Assembly (NCBI GenBank): GCA_964587625.1
Contig: CAZPLU010000017.1
Location: 1 to 54,821 of the forward strand
Source: DAOPZJ01 sp964587625
GTDB lineage: Bacteria; Bacillota; Clostridia; Oscillospirales; JAKOTC01
Direction of reading: 5' to 3'
DNA length: 54,821 nt
Positions 24,930 through 33,007 of this stretch are shown in pieces. The position numbers and the translations under genes were made by a program. Within the stretch, counting starts at the first letter, position 1; each line of letters opens with the position of its first letter. The notes below the pieces were generated by a model. That model did not search any database. It was not told the origin of the DNA and worked only from the letters and a program-made list of their open reading frames with translations.

Positions 24930-25154
24930 TCTCCGGCGGTTCTTCAGACCGAAGAAAAACCCCCGCAGGATCATATCAATTGGTTTTCCGGCGACAGGCG
25001 CGGCGGAAAAACCCTTTAACCCGCGCCAACGGGCGCGAAACCGGGGGTCGCATGGGGGGAGTGGATATCCCCTATGTGGCGCGAAGACGAATGTCTGCGC
25101 GCCGGAAGACCTTTTTCTTCACGCTCAAGAGCCGCCGCCGCGCGGCTCTTTTTT
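24930..25154 (+). ncRNA. Candidate structured RNA or 3' region with consecutive hairpins
   Basis: The 504 bases between the anti-sigma gene and greA hold no convincing protein gene. Six hairpins follow one another: TTCTTC/GAAGAA (24940-24956); GGTTTTCC/GGAAAAACC (24982-25013); CGCGCC/GGCGCG (25022-25037); CATGGGGGG/TCCCCTATG (25051-25076); GGCGCG-GAC/GTC-CGCGCC (25078-25103); and the terminator at 25127-25150. The series ends in a clear terminator and is followed by a separate greA promoter, so it is not the greA leader. No promoter directly upstream was found, so it may be a processed 3' UTR. No known RNA family was recognised. Confidence 0.35.
25127..25154 (+). terminator. Intrinsic terminator after the sigma/anti-sigma operon
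   Basis: Stem AAGAGCCGC / GCGGCTCTT (25127-25135 with 25142-25150) and a T-run TTTTTT. Confidence 0.88.
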
Positions 25155-25221
25155 CATTCCCGTTCCTCTCGGCCGGCGCGTGTTTTTTTGCGTAAAACGC
25201 AGGCAAAATAGGGGATTTCCC

Positions 25222-25249
25222 TTGACAAAACCCGTTTTTTCTGTATAAT
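25222..25249 (+). promoter_or_regulatory. Strong sigma-A promoter of greA
   Basis: TTGACA (25222-25227), 16-base spacer, TATAAT (25244-25249), both consensus. The leader to the greA ATG is about 145 bases; no riboswitch was recognised in it. Confidence 0.82.
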
Positions 25250-25402
25250 GTATAAAACGTTGCCCGGCGATGTTGCGAAACGTTTTAATATAAACGGTTT
25301 GAGACGAATACATAAATCGTCCCATACGGCATATGATTGTTCGCACGCGAGTGATTTGGCGGCGCCGGTCGCCATATTTTTCCCAAAGAGAGGTATTCGA
25401 CC

Positions 25403-25876
25403 ATGGAAAAACAAACCGTCCTCACCAACGAGGGCATGACCAAACTCAATGAGGAGCTTGTCCAGCTCCGTACCGTCACGCGAAAAGAAGTCGCGGAGCG
25501 TCTCAAAATTGCCCGCGGTTACGGCGATCTCTCCGAAAACAGCGAGTATGACGAGGCCAAAAACGAACAGGCCAGAGTTGAGGCGCGTATTCTCGAACTC
25601 GAGACCATCATCACCAAGGCGAAAGTCATCCACCGCAGCGACATCGACAGCAACGCTGTCGGCATCGGTTCCCATGTGTTGCTGCTGGACCTCGAATTCA
25701 ACGAGGAGATGGATATCTTTCTGGTCGGCAGCAGTGAATCCGACCCGGACGGCAACCGCATCTCAAACGAGTCCCCGATCGGCGAAGCGCTTTTGGGCTG
25801 CAAAGTCGGCGAGACCGTCGAAGCCGTAACCCCGTCGGGTGTTTTAATGTTTAAAATCTTAAAAATATTGGAATAG
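25403..25876 (+). CDS. greA: Transcription elongation factor GreA
   Basis: 157 residues, the usual length. N-terminal coiled coil: VLTNEGMTKLNEELVQLRTVTRKEVAERL, then ARGYGDLSENSEYDEAKNEQA with the acidic tip residues (DLSENSEYDEAK) that reach the polymerase active site to stimulate transcript cleavage. C-terminal FKBP-like domain ends SPIGEALLGCKVGETVEAVTPSGVLMFKIL. AGAGAGG precedes the ATG. Followed by lysS after 17 bases, a common pairing in Clostridia. Confidence 0.97.
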   Translation: MEKQTVLTNEGMTKLNEELVQLRTVTRKEVAERLKIARGYGDLSENSEYDEAKNEQARVEARILELETIITKAKVIHRSDIDSNAVGIGSHVLLLDLEFNEEMDIFLVGSSESDPDGNRISNESPIGEALLGCKVGETVEAVTPSGVLMFKILKILE

Positions 25877-25893
25877 ATCATCCCGCCAAAATC

Positions 25894-27408
25894 ATGAAAG
25901 AACGGAAACCTAAAATGGAAACAGGAAACGAAAACGCAGTCCAACCCGAACTGTCCGAAATTCTTCAAATCCGCCGGGATAAGCTCGCAGCCCTTCAGGC
26001 GGCGGGCAAAAACCCGTTTGAAATCACCGTCTTCGACCGCAAAAACACCGCCGCCGAAATCGTCGAAAGCTTTGAAAAATTCGAAAATCAAACCGTCAGT
26101 GTCGCCGGCAGAATGATGTCGTGGCGCGACATGGGCAAGGCCAACTTTATGGATTTGCAAGACGGCAGCGGCAAAATCCAGCTCTATGTCAAAATCGATG
26201 AAATCGGTGAAGAGGCCTATTCGGAAATGAAGAAAAACTGGGATATCGGCGATATCCTCGGCGTGACCGGCTACGCGTTCCGCACCCGGCGCGGCGAGAT
26301 CTCGATCCATGCGCATTCGGTAACGCTGCTGTCCAAATCCCTGCTTCCCCTCCCCGAAAAATTTCACGGCCTGACCGACACCGACCTGCGCTACCGCCAG
26401 CGGTATGTCGACCTGATCGTCAATCCGGAAGTCAGGGACACCTTTTATAAGCGCAGCAAAATTTTAGCGCTGATCCGCAAATTTCTCGACGCGAAGGGCT
26501 ATCTCGAAGTCGACACGCCGGTGCTGCACACGCTCGAAATCGGCGCTGCGGCGCGCCCGTTCAAGACCCACCACAACACCCTCGACATCGATATGTATCT
26601 GCGCATCGAAACCGAACTGTATTTGAAGCGCCTGATTGTCGGCGGCATTGAAAAGGTCTATGAAGTCGGCCGCATTTTCCGCAACGAGGGCATGGATACC
26701 CGCCATAACCCCGAATTTACTTCGGTCGAGCTCTATGAGGCATACACCGATTTCCGCGGCATGATGGACATCGTCGAAGAGCTTTACATCTATTTGGCAA
26801 ACGAGGTCTGCGGTTCAACTTCAATCTCCTATCAGGGCAAGACCATCGAAATGGCCGGACCGTGGCCGCGCATCACGATGGCCGAGGCGGTCAGACAATA
26901 CGCCGGCGTCGATTACGCCGATTGGAAGTCCGACGAAGACGCGCAGGCAGCGGCGAAGGCAAAAAAAGTTCATTTTGAAAAAAACGCCTGCACCAAGGGC
27001 GATATTTTGGCCGCTTTTTTTGAGGAATTCGTCGAAGAAAATTTGATCCAGCCCACTTTTATCTACGACTATCCGGTCGCCGTCTCGCCGCTGGCGAAGC
27101 GCAGGCCCGACGACCCCGATTTCACCGAGCGTTTCGAGTTTTTCATCAACGCCGCCGAAATGGGCAATGCTTTTTCGGAGCTCAACGACCCCATCGACCA
27201 GCGCGCGCGCTTCGAGCGGCAGGTCGCCGAACGGCGCAGGCAGGGCGCGAACGCCCAAGTCGACGAGGACTTTTTGACCGCACTGGAATACGGAATGCCG
27301 CCGACGGGCGGGCTCGGTTTCGGGCTCGACCGGCTGGTGATGTTGCTGACCGACAGCGCGTCGATCCGGGACGTGCTGCTGTTCCCGACCATGAAGCCGG
27401 AATTATAA
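25894..27408 (+). CDS. lysS: Lysyl-tRNA synthetase, class II
   Basis: 504 residues. Anticodon-binding OB domain (VSVAGRMMSWRDMGKANFMDLQDGSGKIQLYV), motif 1 region (YLEVDTPVLHTLEIGAAARPF), motif 2 (FRNEGMDTRHNPEFTSVELYEAY) and motif 3 (GGLGFGLDRLVMLL). Charges tRNA-Lys in the cytoplasm; a tRNA-Lys gene is in this window at 52425-52500. The start at 25894 has no clear ribosome site; the in-frame ATG at 25915 is an alternative. Cotranscribed with greA. Confidence 0.97.
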   Translation: MKERKPKMETGNENAVQPELSEILQIRRDKLAALQAAGKNPFEITVFDRKNTAAEIVESFEKFENQTVSVAGRMMSWRDMGKANFMDLQDGSGKIQLYVKIDEIGEEAYSEMKKNWDIGDILGVTGYAFRTRRGEISIHAHSVTLLSKSLLPLPEKFHGLTDTDLRYRQRYVDLIVNPEVRDTFYKRSKILALIRKFLDAKGYLEVDTPVLHTLEIGAAARPFKTHHNTLDIDMYLRIETELYLKRLIVGGIEKVYEVGRIFRNEGMDTRHNPEFTSVELYEAYTDFRGMMDIVEELYIYLANEVCGSTSISYQGKTIEMAGPWPRITMAEAVRQYAGVDYADWKSDEDAQAAAKAKKVHFEKNACTKGDILAAFFEEFVEENLIQPTFIYDYPVAVSPLAKRRPDDPDFTERFEFFINAAEMGNAFSELNDPIDQRARFERQVAERRRQGANAQVDEDFLTALEYGMPPTGGLGFGLDRLVMLLTDSASIRDVLLFPTMKPEL

Positions 27409-27452
27409 ATCGGACGCGTCCCTCGGACGCCCAAGAAAGGAAGGCCTTTCAA

Positions 27453-28199
27453 ATGGCGAGAAAACTCACCTCCCAAGAGGCAGCGGGGCCAACGCTGGAA
27501 CCCCTCGACTGCACCCCCCTGACTTTTTGGCAGCAGGTCGGGGAATACATCGTCGACCATTGGAAGTTACTGCTTTTTTCCCTGTTGTTCGCGGCCGGCG
27601 TCATCGTCGCATTCATGCAATTGAACAAAGAACCCCTTCCCGATGTCAAAGTGATCTTCATCTCCTCAAACTATGTGCTGCCGGACGATACCGCCGAAAA
27701 GCTTCAGGACCTGATCATACGGTACACCCCGGATGTCAACAATGATACCGCGCAATTCGCCAAGGTCTATTCCTGTTATTACGACAAAAACAACACCGGT
27801 TCAAACGCCGAAGCCGCGGCGTTGACCGAGCAACTGTTGGCCGACGATACCTGCTATATCATCTTTGCCGATCCCGACGCCTACGCATGGCTGACCGCAA
27901 ACGGCTCCGTCTCCAAACTGAGACAATTTATGACCAACCGCCCGGACATCGAACCGGACGCGCTCGGCTTCCAGATCTCCGATTCCAACATTTTCGGTTA
28001 TGTCAAAAGCGGCGTTTTCGCGTTCGCCGGCGATGATTTCGGCCTTTCCAACGCGTTTGCGCAATATCATGTCGCGTTCAAAAACGGCGCTTATGACGAA
28101 CTGACCGGTGAGGCGCTGACCGCCTATGAGGCCGCTCACACGTTTTACGAGGGCGTCATGTCCACCATCGTGAGAACCGCGGTCGTCACGCCGGAATAA
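27453..28199 (+). CDS. Single-span membrane protein of unknown function (paralogue A)
   Basis: 248 residues, AAAGGAAGG ribosome site. N-terminal cytoplasmic segment beginning MARKLTSQE, one membrane helix at about 38-57 (LLLFSLLFAAGVIVAFMQL), then an external domain with FISSNYVLPDDTAEKLQDLI and DTCYIIFADPDAYAWLTANG. The next gene encodes a relative that shares the MARKLT start, topology and a comparable FMILSDPGATQYLARHG segment. Not recognised as a named family; no peptidase or binding motif is visible. Confidence 0.78.
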   Translation: MARKLTSQEAAGPTLEPLDCTPLTFWQQVGEYIVDHWKLLLFSLLFAAGVIVAFMQLNKEPLPDVKVIFISSNYVLPDDTAEKLQDLIIRYTPDVNNDTAQFAKVYSCYYDKNNTGSNAEAAALTEQLLADDTCYIIFADPDAYAWLTANGSVSKLRQFMTNRPDIEPDALGFQISDSNIFGYVKSGVFAFAGDDFGLSNAFAQYHVAFKNGAYDELTGEALTAYEAAHTFYEGVMSTIVRTAVVTPE

Positions 28200-28223
28200 A
28201 TTTCAACGCACAAAGGGAGCAAT

Positions 28224-28913
28224 ATGGCACGCAAGCTCACGCAAAAAGAAAAAAATGACCCGATCTTCACCCCTTTGCGTCCGCAGGGGGAAATCAGCCG
28301 GTGGGAGCGCTTCAGCGATTTCTGGTCGGAATTCCGCTGGCTGGTGATTTTGGGCGTCGCCGTGTTTATGATTGTGATCTATTTGATCGCCTCCATCGCA
28401 AGCCAAACGCCCGATTTGACGCTCTGTGTGGTCAAAACCGAACCGACGGCCGGGGACACGCTCGATTCGCGGCTTATTGCCGAACTGACGCCCTTCGCGA
28501 TGGATATGAACGGGGACGGCAAAGTTTTGGTGCGTGTCAAACACTACACCATCGGCGCAAGCGGCGAAGAAGCGGAGGCATTTGACCGGGATATCGCGGG
28601 GGGCCGAACATTTATGATTTTGAGCGATCCCGGCGCGACGCAATATCTCGCCCGGCACGGGTTGGTCGAACCGATGTCCTCCTTCTCCGATATGCTCCCC
28701 GCCGAAACCGTCGGCGCCAAAATCGACCAACTTGCGATCTTTGAACAGGACCTCTCGCTGTACGACGAGCTCTCCGGTTGGACGATTCTGATGCGCAGTT
28801 ATTCCGGTGAAGGCCTTGACAAAGCCAAGGATACCAAGACCGAAGTGAACTCGGCAATTTATTTTTACGCGCGTATTCTGATCAATTGGACGGGGGAAAT
28901 CCCGGCCAACTAA
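28224..28913 (+). CDS. Single-span membrane protein of unknown function (paralogue B)
   Basis: 229 residues, AAAGGGAG ribosome site. Same plan as the preceding gene: MARKLTQKE start, membrane helix at about 42-63 (LVILGVAVFMIVIYLIASIA), external domain with LCVVKTEPTAGDTLDSRLIAELTPF and the segment TFMILSDPGATQYLARHGLVEPM that lines up with YIIFADPDAYAWLTANGSVSKL in the neighbour. Tandem duplication followed by divergence is likely. Function unknown; the pair may form one envelope complex. Confidence 0.78.
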   Translation: MARKLTQKEKNDPIFTPLRPQGEISRWERFSDFWSEFRWLVILGVAVFMIVIYLIASIASQTPDLTLCVVKTEPTAGDTLDSRLIAELTPFAMDMNGDGKVLVRVKHYTIGASGEEAEAFDRDIAGGRTFMILSDPGATQYLARHGLVEPMSSFSDMLPAETVGAKIDQLAIFEQDLSLYDELSGWTILMRSYSGEGLDKAKDTKTEVNSAIYFYARILINWTGEIPAN

Positions 28914-28931
28914 CAAAAAGGACATGTACAG

Positions 28932-30113
28932 ATGAATTACCGTCTTTCCGAAAATTTCAAAACCCTCAAGCCGTCGGCGATCCGCGAGATTTTGAAACAC
29001 ACCTCCGGCACCGACGTGATCCCGTTCGCCGCCGGAAACCCGTCGGTCGAGGCCTTCCCGGCCGAGGACATCCGCCGCATCGTCAACGAGATCGTCGGCC
29101 GCCCCCCGGCGACTTACTTGCAATACGGCATCAGCGAGGGTTATGCGCCTCTGCGCGATTTTCTAAAAGCCGATTTGGCCGCGAAAGGGCTGAAGTCCGA
29201 TTCCGACGATCTGATCATCGTCTCGGGCGCCCAGCAGGGCATCGACCTCTCGGCGCAGATTTTTTGCAACGCGGGCGACGTGATTTTGTGCGAGGACCCG
29301 TCCTTCATCGGCTCCCTGAACGCCTTCCGCTCGCACGGCGTCCGGCTTGTCGGCATTCAAATGGAAGACGACGGCATGGATTTAGCCGCATTGGAAAAAT
29401 CCATGCAAAACAACCCCGACGCAAAATTACTGTATGTGATCCCGAATTTTCAAAACCCGACGGGCATCTCGACCTCGTGGGAAAAGCGCCGCAAAATTTA
29501 TGAATTGGCTAAAAAATACGGCGTCGTGATTTTGGAGGATAACCCCTACGGAGATCTGCGTTTTGCCGGTGAAGAAATCCCCGGCATCAAATCGCTCGAC
29601 CGCGACGGCCTCGTGATCTACTGCGGCAGTTTTTCTAAATTGATCGCGCCCGGTATGCGCGTCGGCTATGTGCTGGCAGACGCCGACCTGACCGCAAAAC
29701 TGACCGTGGCAAAACAGGCCTCGGATGTGCACACCAACCTGCTGGCTCAAATTACGGTGCACGAGTTCGTCGCGACCTGCGATCTGCCCGCCCACATCAA
29801 AAAAATGCAGGGCATTTACCGCCGCAAATATTCGCTGATGGCACGCGGTCTGGGGGAAAACGTCCCCGGCTCCGTACGCTTCACCAGGCCCGAGGGCGGT
29901 CTGTTCGTCTTCGGCTATCTGCCCGAGAGCATGGACATGATGGGCGTGGTCAGGGCCTGCATCGAGCGCAAGCTGGCCATCGTGCCCGGCTCCGCGTTCT
30001 CGGTCGACCTCGACAAACCCGCGCACACCATCCGCCTCAACTTTTCCACCCCCTCCGACGAACAGATCGTGCGCGGCTGCGAGATTCTCGGAAACGTTAT
30101 CAAATCCATGTAG
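28932..30113 (+). CDS. PLP-dependent aminotransferase, class I/II (2-aminoadipate/MocR-type)
   Basis: 393 residues. The PLP lysine is in CGSFSKLIAPGMRVGYV; cofactor-site residues appear in VSGAQQGIDLSAQIFCNAGD, VIPNFQNPTGIS and LEDNPYGDLRF; the carboxylate-binding arginine is in HTIRLNFSTP. It resembles LysN-like and multi-substrate aminotransferases that act on aromatic, branched or 2-aminoadipate substrates. It could supply the last transamination for Phe and Tyr, since the aromatic operon here has none, but this is inference. The TAG stop is part of a dispersed repeat that starts exactly here. Confidence 0.9.
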   Translation: MNYRLSENFKTLKPSAIREILKHTSGTDVIPFAAGNPSVEAFPAEDIRRIVNEIVGRPPATYLQYGISEGYAPLRDFLKADLAAKGLKSDSDDLIIVSGAQQGIDLSAQIFCNAGDVILCEDPSFIGSLNAFRSHGVRLVGIQMEDDGMDLAALEKSMQNNPDAKLLYVIPNFQNPTGISTSWEKRRKIYELAKKYGVVILEDNPYGDLRFAGEEIPGIKSLDRDGLVIYCGSFSKLIAPGMRVGYVLADADLTAKLTVAKQASDVHTNLLAQITVHEFVATCDLPAHIKKMQGIYRRKYSLMARGLGENVPGSVRFTRPEGGLFVFGYLPESMDMMGVVRACIERKLAIVPGSAFSVDLDKPAHTIRLNFSTPSDEQIVRGCEILGNVIKSM

Positions 30114-30441
30114 GGGTCGGCATCCCTGTCCCGCGAGAAGGCAGAAGTTAGAGGGCAGAGGGCAGAAAGGTACGAACACCCGCTGTANNNNNNNNNNNNN
30201 NNNNNNNNNNNNNNNNNNNNNNNNNNNNNNNNNNNNNNNNNNNNNNNNNNNNNNNNNNNNNNNNNNNNNNNNNNNNNNNNNNNNNNNGCGAGAAGGCAGA
30301 AGTTAGAGGGCAGAGGGCAGAAAGGTACGAACACCCGCTGTAGGGGCTCGCTCACTAAAAATTCCCGGTCGGCATCCCTGTCCCGCGAGAAGGCAGAAGT
30401 TAGAGGGCAGAGGGCAGAAAGGTACGGACACCCGCTGTAGG
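30110..30441 (+). repeat. Tandem array of about 97-bp repeats broken by an assembly gap
   Basis: Three visible copies contain GTCGGCATCCCTGTCCCG, GCGAGAAGGCAGAAGTTAGA, GGGCAGAGGGCAGAAAGGTA and ACACCCGCTGTAGGGG. The GCGAGAAG landmark is at 30133, 30288 and 30385 (period 97 between the last two). The first copy begins at the stop codon of the aminotransferase gene. The 100 N within it probably stand for an unknown number of further copies. Confidence 0.85.
30188..30287. other. Assembly gap of 100 N
   Basis: Exactly 100 N, a nominal scaffold gap, flanked on both sides by the same repeat. Confidence 0.99.
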
Positions 30442-30783
30442 GGTTCTCTCCTAAAAAATTTTCCTCCTTTACGGAGGAATGGAATTCGCGAACCGAATTC
30501 CCTGAATGAATGTCTCTTACGCGACATTCATTTGGTGGCTTGCGCAGCGCCGGGGTGGTTTCTGATTGAGCGCGCTTCCAACCTCGACGTAATAATTTTT
30601 ATAATTTTATCCCCCAGGGGCGTATGTGCGCCCGGAATCTGTCATCCTGAGCGGAGCGTGAAACGCGCAGTCGAAGGATCTCGGGCTCATCGAATCCATC
30701 GGATTCGCGCGTATTTTATAATCTTTTATCCCGTAGGGGCGGATATGATCCGCTCGTCGAAAAAATGAGAGCAAGGACGACCA
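30442..30783 (+). repeat. Repeat-filled intergenic region before trpS
   Basis: No gene seen. It contains two perfect hairpins, GGAATTCG/CGAATTCC (about 30480-30502) and AATGAATGTC/GACATTCATT (about 30505-30532); a GGGGCG palindrome of the GTAGGG family at 30615-30634; a TGTCATCCTGAGCG...GAAGGATCTCGG repeat at 30640-30684; a CGAATCC/GGATTCG hairpin at about 30690-30706; and another GTAGGGGCGGAT/ATCCGC element at 30733-30754. The GAGCGCGCTTCCAACCTCG block at about 30570 recurs after aroA. No T-box was found. Confidence 0.75.
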
Positions 30784-31794
30784 ATGACCATGGAAAACGA
30801 AGCAAAAAAGCGCATCTTTTCGGGCATCAAGCCGACCGGCGAACTGCACCTGGGCAGCTATCTCGGCGCGATCAAAAACTGGGTTTCCTTGCAGGACGAA
30901 TACGACTGCGTCTATTGCATCGTCGATATGCACGCCGTCACCGTCCGCCAGAACCCGGCGATCCTGCGCAAAAGGACCCTCGGCTTGTTGGCGCAGTATG
31001 TCGCCTGCGGCCTCGACCCGGCCAAGAACATCATGTTCATCCAGAGCCATGTCCCGGCGCACGCCGAACTGACCTGGGTGTTGAATTGCTTCACCATGGT
31101 CGGCGAGCTCAACCGCATGACCCAATTCAAGGACAAATCCAAAAAGAACAAAGAAAACATCAACGCGGGGCTCTACGATTACCCCGTGCTGATGGCGTCG
31201 GATATATTGCTGTATCAGGCCGATCTCGTCCCGGTCGGCGACGACCAGAAGCAACACGTCGAGCTCTGCCGCGACGTCGCGGGCCGCTTCAACGGCGTCT
31301 ACGGAAACGTCTTTACGATCCCCGAGCCGTTCATCCCGAAAATCGGCGCGCGCATCATGAGCTTGTCCGACCCCGGGAGTAAAATGAGCAAATCCGAAGA
31401 AGACCCGGCGGGCACGATCGACCTGCTCGACACGCCCGAGATGATTTTATCGAAATTCAAAAAGGCAGTCACCGACAGCGAGACCTGCGTCAGATATGAC
31501 CCCAAAAACAAAAAAGGCGTTTCCAACCTGATGAGCATTTACGGCGCGTCGACCGGAAAGACCTTCACGGAGATCGAGGCCGAATTCGAGGGCAAGGGCT
31601 ACGGCGCGTTCAAGCCCGCGGTCGGCGAGGCGGTGGTCGAGCTGCTGCGCCCGATCCGCGAAAAGGCCGCGCAGCTGCTCTCCGACAAGGCATACTTGGA
31701 GGATATTTATAAAACCGGCGCGCAGAGGGCCTCCGCCCTCGCCGCCCGCACGCTCTCCAAGGTCTATAAAAAAATCGGCTTCGTGGCGAAGTAG
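30784..31794 (+). CDS. trpS: Tryptophanyl-tRNA synthetase
   Basis: 336 residues, standard length for this class Ic enzyme. The HIGH-type motif is in GIKPTGELHLGSYLGAIKNW and the KMSKS loop in DPGSKMSKSEEDPAG; substrate-site features include DYPVLMASDILLYQADLVPVGDDQKQHVELCRDVA. Charges tRNA-Trp. AAGGA precedes the ATG at normal distance. The gene stands alone in repeat-rich DNA, and no T-box leader, the usual regulation of trpS in Firmicutes, is visible upstream. Confidence 0.97.
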   Translation: MTMENEAKKRIFSGIKPTGELHLGSYLGAIKNWVSLQDEYDCVYCIVDMHAVTVRQNPAILRKRTLGLLAQYVACGLDPAKNIMFIQSHVPAHAELTWVLNCFTMVGELNRMTQFKDKSKKNKENINAGLYDYPVLMASDILLYQADLVPVGDDQKQHVELCRDVAGRFNGVYGNVFTIPEPFIPKIGARIMSLSDPGSKMSKSEEDPAGTIDLLDTPEMILSKFKKAVTDSETCVRYDPKNKKGVSNLMSIYGASTGKTFTEIEAEFEGKGYGAFKPAVGEAVVELLRPIREKAAQLLSDKAYLEDIYKTGAQRASALAARTLSKVYKKIGFVAK

Positions 31795-31798
31795 TTTT

Positions 31799-31822
31799 GT
31801 AGGGAATGGTCTTGACCGTTCC
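31799..31822 (+). repeat. Dispersed GTAGGG palindrome after trpS
   Basis: GTAGGG followed by GGAATGGTC-TT-GACCGTTCC, 5 bases past the trpS stop; the near twin of the element at 4364-4387. The stem keeps pairing through one G-U. Confidence 0.7.
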
Positions 31823-31860
31823 TTTCTATTATACCGCAGAACAGAATATCCCGCTAAATG

Positions 31861-31905
31861 AACAGTGACATCTCCGAAGGCACATCCGCCGGAGATGTCA
31901 CTGTT
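31861..31905. terminator. Long hairpin between convergent trpS and dehydrogenase genes
   Basis: Perfect 16-bp stem AACAGTGACATCTCCG with its complement (31861-31876, 31890-31905) and a 13-base loop. The flank is only moderately T-rich (TATTTGATATT), so terminator strength is uncertain, but the place between convergent genes supports the call. Confidence 0.65.
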
Positions 31906-31919
31906 TATTTGATATTCGA

Positions 31920-32873
31920 TTAACTGACCACATTGATCGGTTTTCCGCTCAAAAACGCCGCCAGATTGCCCGCCACGAGCTCGATCAGCCGCTGGCGCGC
32001 CTCCCTGGACGCCCAGGCGGTGTGCGGCGTGATCACGCAGTTTTTAGCCGTTAAAAGCGGATTGTCGGCTTTCATCGGCTCGACGGTCAGCACGTCGAGG
32101 CCCGCCGCCGCGATTTTGCCGGCGTTCAGCGCGTCGGCGAGGTCTTTTTCGTTCACAACGCCGCCGCGCGCGGTGTTGATGAGCGCCGCGGCCGGCTTCA
32201 TCAGCGCAAGCGTGTCTTTGTTGACCAGTTCCCTGGTCTGCGGGGTCAGCGGACAGTGGATCGTCAGGTAATCGGCGCGTGAAAACAATTCTTCCTTGCT
32301 CACCAATTCATACGGGCAGTTCTCCGGCTTTGTGCGCGTGCAGACAATCACCTTCATCCCGAACGCCTCGGCGAGCTTGGCGACCGATTTTCCGATGCTG
32401 CCGAACCCGAAGATGCCGAAGGTCTTGCCCCTGATCTCTGTAATCGGATAGGGGAAATATGAAAAAGCAAGCGACTTCACCCAGTCGCCGTTGTGCACGG
32501 ATCGGTCGTATTGGCCGATGCTACCCGCGATCTGCAGCAGCAGCGCGAACACATGCTGCGTGACCGAATCGGTCGAATAGCCCGGCGCGTTGCAAACCGT
32601 GACATGGTGCTTTCCCGCGGCCTCGAGGTCGATGTTGTTATACCCGGTGGCAAAGATACCGACGTATTTTAAATTCAAATTTGCGCACCGCGCAAAAATC
32701 TCCTCGGTCAAAACCGCCTTGTTGACCAAGACGACGTCGGCGTCTCCGATGGTTTCGGCCAGTTCCTCCGGCGGCACGATGTCGTGATAGACCACGTCAC
32801 CGAGCGCTTCAATGGCCGAGAAGTCGATATCCCCGACCGTGAGCGTGCATTTGTCAAACAGTTCGATCCTCAT
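31920..32873 (-). CDS. D-isomer-specific 2-hydroxyacid dehydrogenase
   Basis: 317 residues from the ATG at 32873, preceded by GCGGAGGAACC. NAD-binding GKTFGIFGFGSIGKSVAKLAEAFG; the catalytic triad is Arg in NTARGGVVNE, Glu in DVLTVEPM and His in ITPHTAWAS. Similar to glycerate dehydrogenase/hydroxypyruvate reductase. Reduces a 2-oxoacid with NADH. It has its own promoter, which overlaps the divergent spoIIE control region. Confidence 0.92.
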   Translation of the reverse strand: MRIELFDKCTLTVGDIDFSAIEALGDVVYHDIVPPEELAETIGDADVVLVNKAVLTEEIFARCANLNLKYVGIFATGYNNIDLEAAGKHHVTVCNAPGYSTDSVTQHVFALLLQIAGSIGQYDRSVHNGDWVKSLAFSYFPYPITEIRGKTFGIFGFGSIGKSVAKLAEAFGMKVIVCTRTKPENCPYELVSKEELFSRADYLTIHCPLTPQTRELVNKDTLALMKPAAALINTARGGVVNEKDLADALNAGKIAAAGLDVLTVEPMKADNPLLTAKNCVITPHTAWASREARQRLIELVAGNLAAFLSGKPINVVS

Positions 32874-32902
32874 AAAACGGTTCCTCCGCAAAATATACCG
32901 AT

Positions 32903-32931
32903 ATTATACCATCGTAAAAAAATTCGGTCAA
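32903..32931 (-). promoter_or_regulatory. Promoter of the 2-hydroxyacid dehydrogenase gene
   Basis: Minus strand TTGACC (32931-32926), 17-base spacer, TATAAT (32908-32903). Confidence 0.75.
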
Positions 32932-32971
32932 CTTCCACTCTTCGACCGAATCTGCCCCAAAAGCATACTAT
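32921..32971 (+). promoter_or_regulatory. Probable spoIIE control region with inverted repeat
   Basis: ATTCGGTC (32921-32928 region) and GACCGAAT (32943-32950) form an 8-bp inverted repeat. TTCGACCGAA resembles a Spo0A box (TTCGACAAA in this orientation) with mismatches. TACTAT (32966-32971) is a weak -10 about 40 bases before the spoIIE ATG. In Bacillus spoIIE is transcribed by sigma-A with phosphorylated Spo0A; the assignment here is by analogy. Confidence 0.35.
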
Positions 32972-33007
32972 CATAAACCTACGGCTTGTCCGCGGAGGGT
33001 TAAAGAG

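Noticed and set aside
24980..25195. Arg-rich frame of 71 codons before greA
   Set aside because: Runs through the terminator hairpin; composition reflects GC-rich hairpins rather than protein.
30110..30441. CRISPR array
   Set aside because: Repeats are about 97 bp and contiguous, without unique spacers of uniform length, and no cas genes are present.
30540..30783. T-box leader upstream of trpS
   Set aside because: GGGGTGGTTTC at about 30551 is only slightly like the T-box core; no specifier loop, no antiterminator/terminator pair and the region is composed of dispersed repeats.
32921..32950. Terminator upstream of the 2-hydroxyacid dehydrogenase on the minus strand
   Set aside because: The inverted repeat followed by a T-run looks like a terminator, but the same bases form a good promoter (TTGACC, 17 bases, TATAAT), which fits the gene position better.
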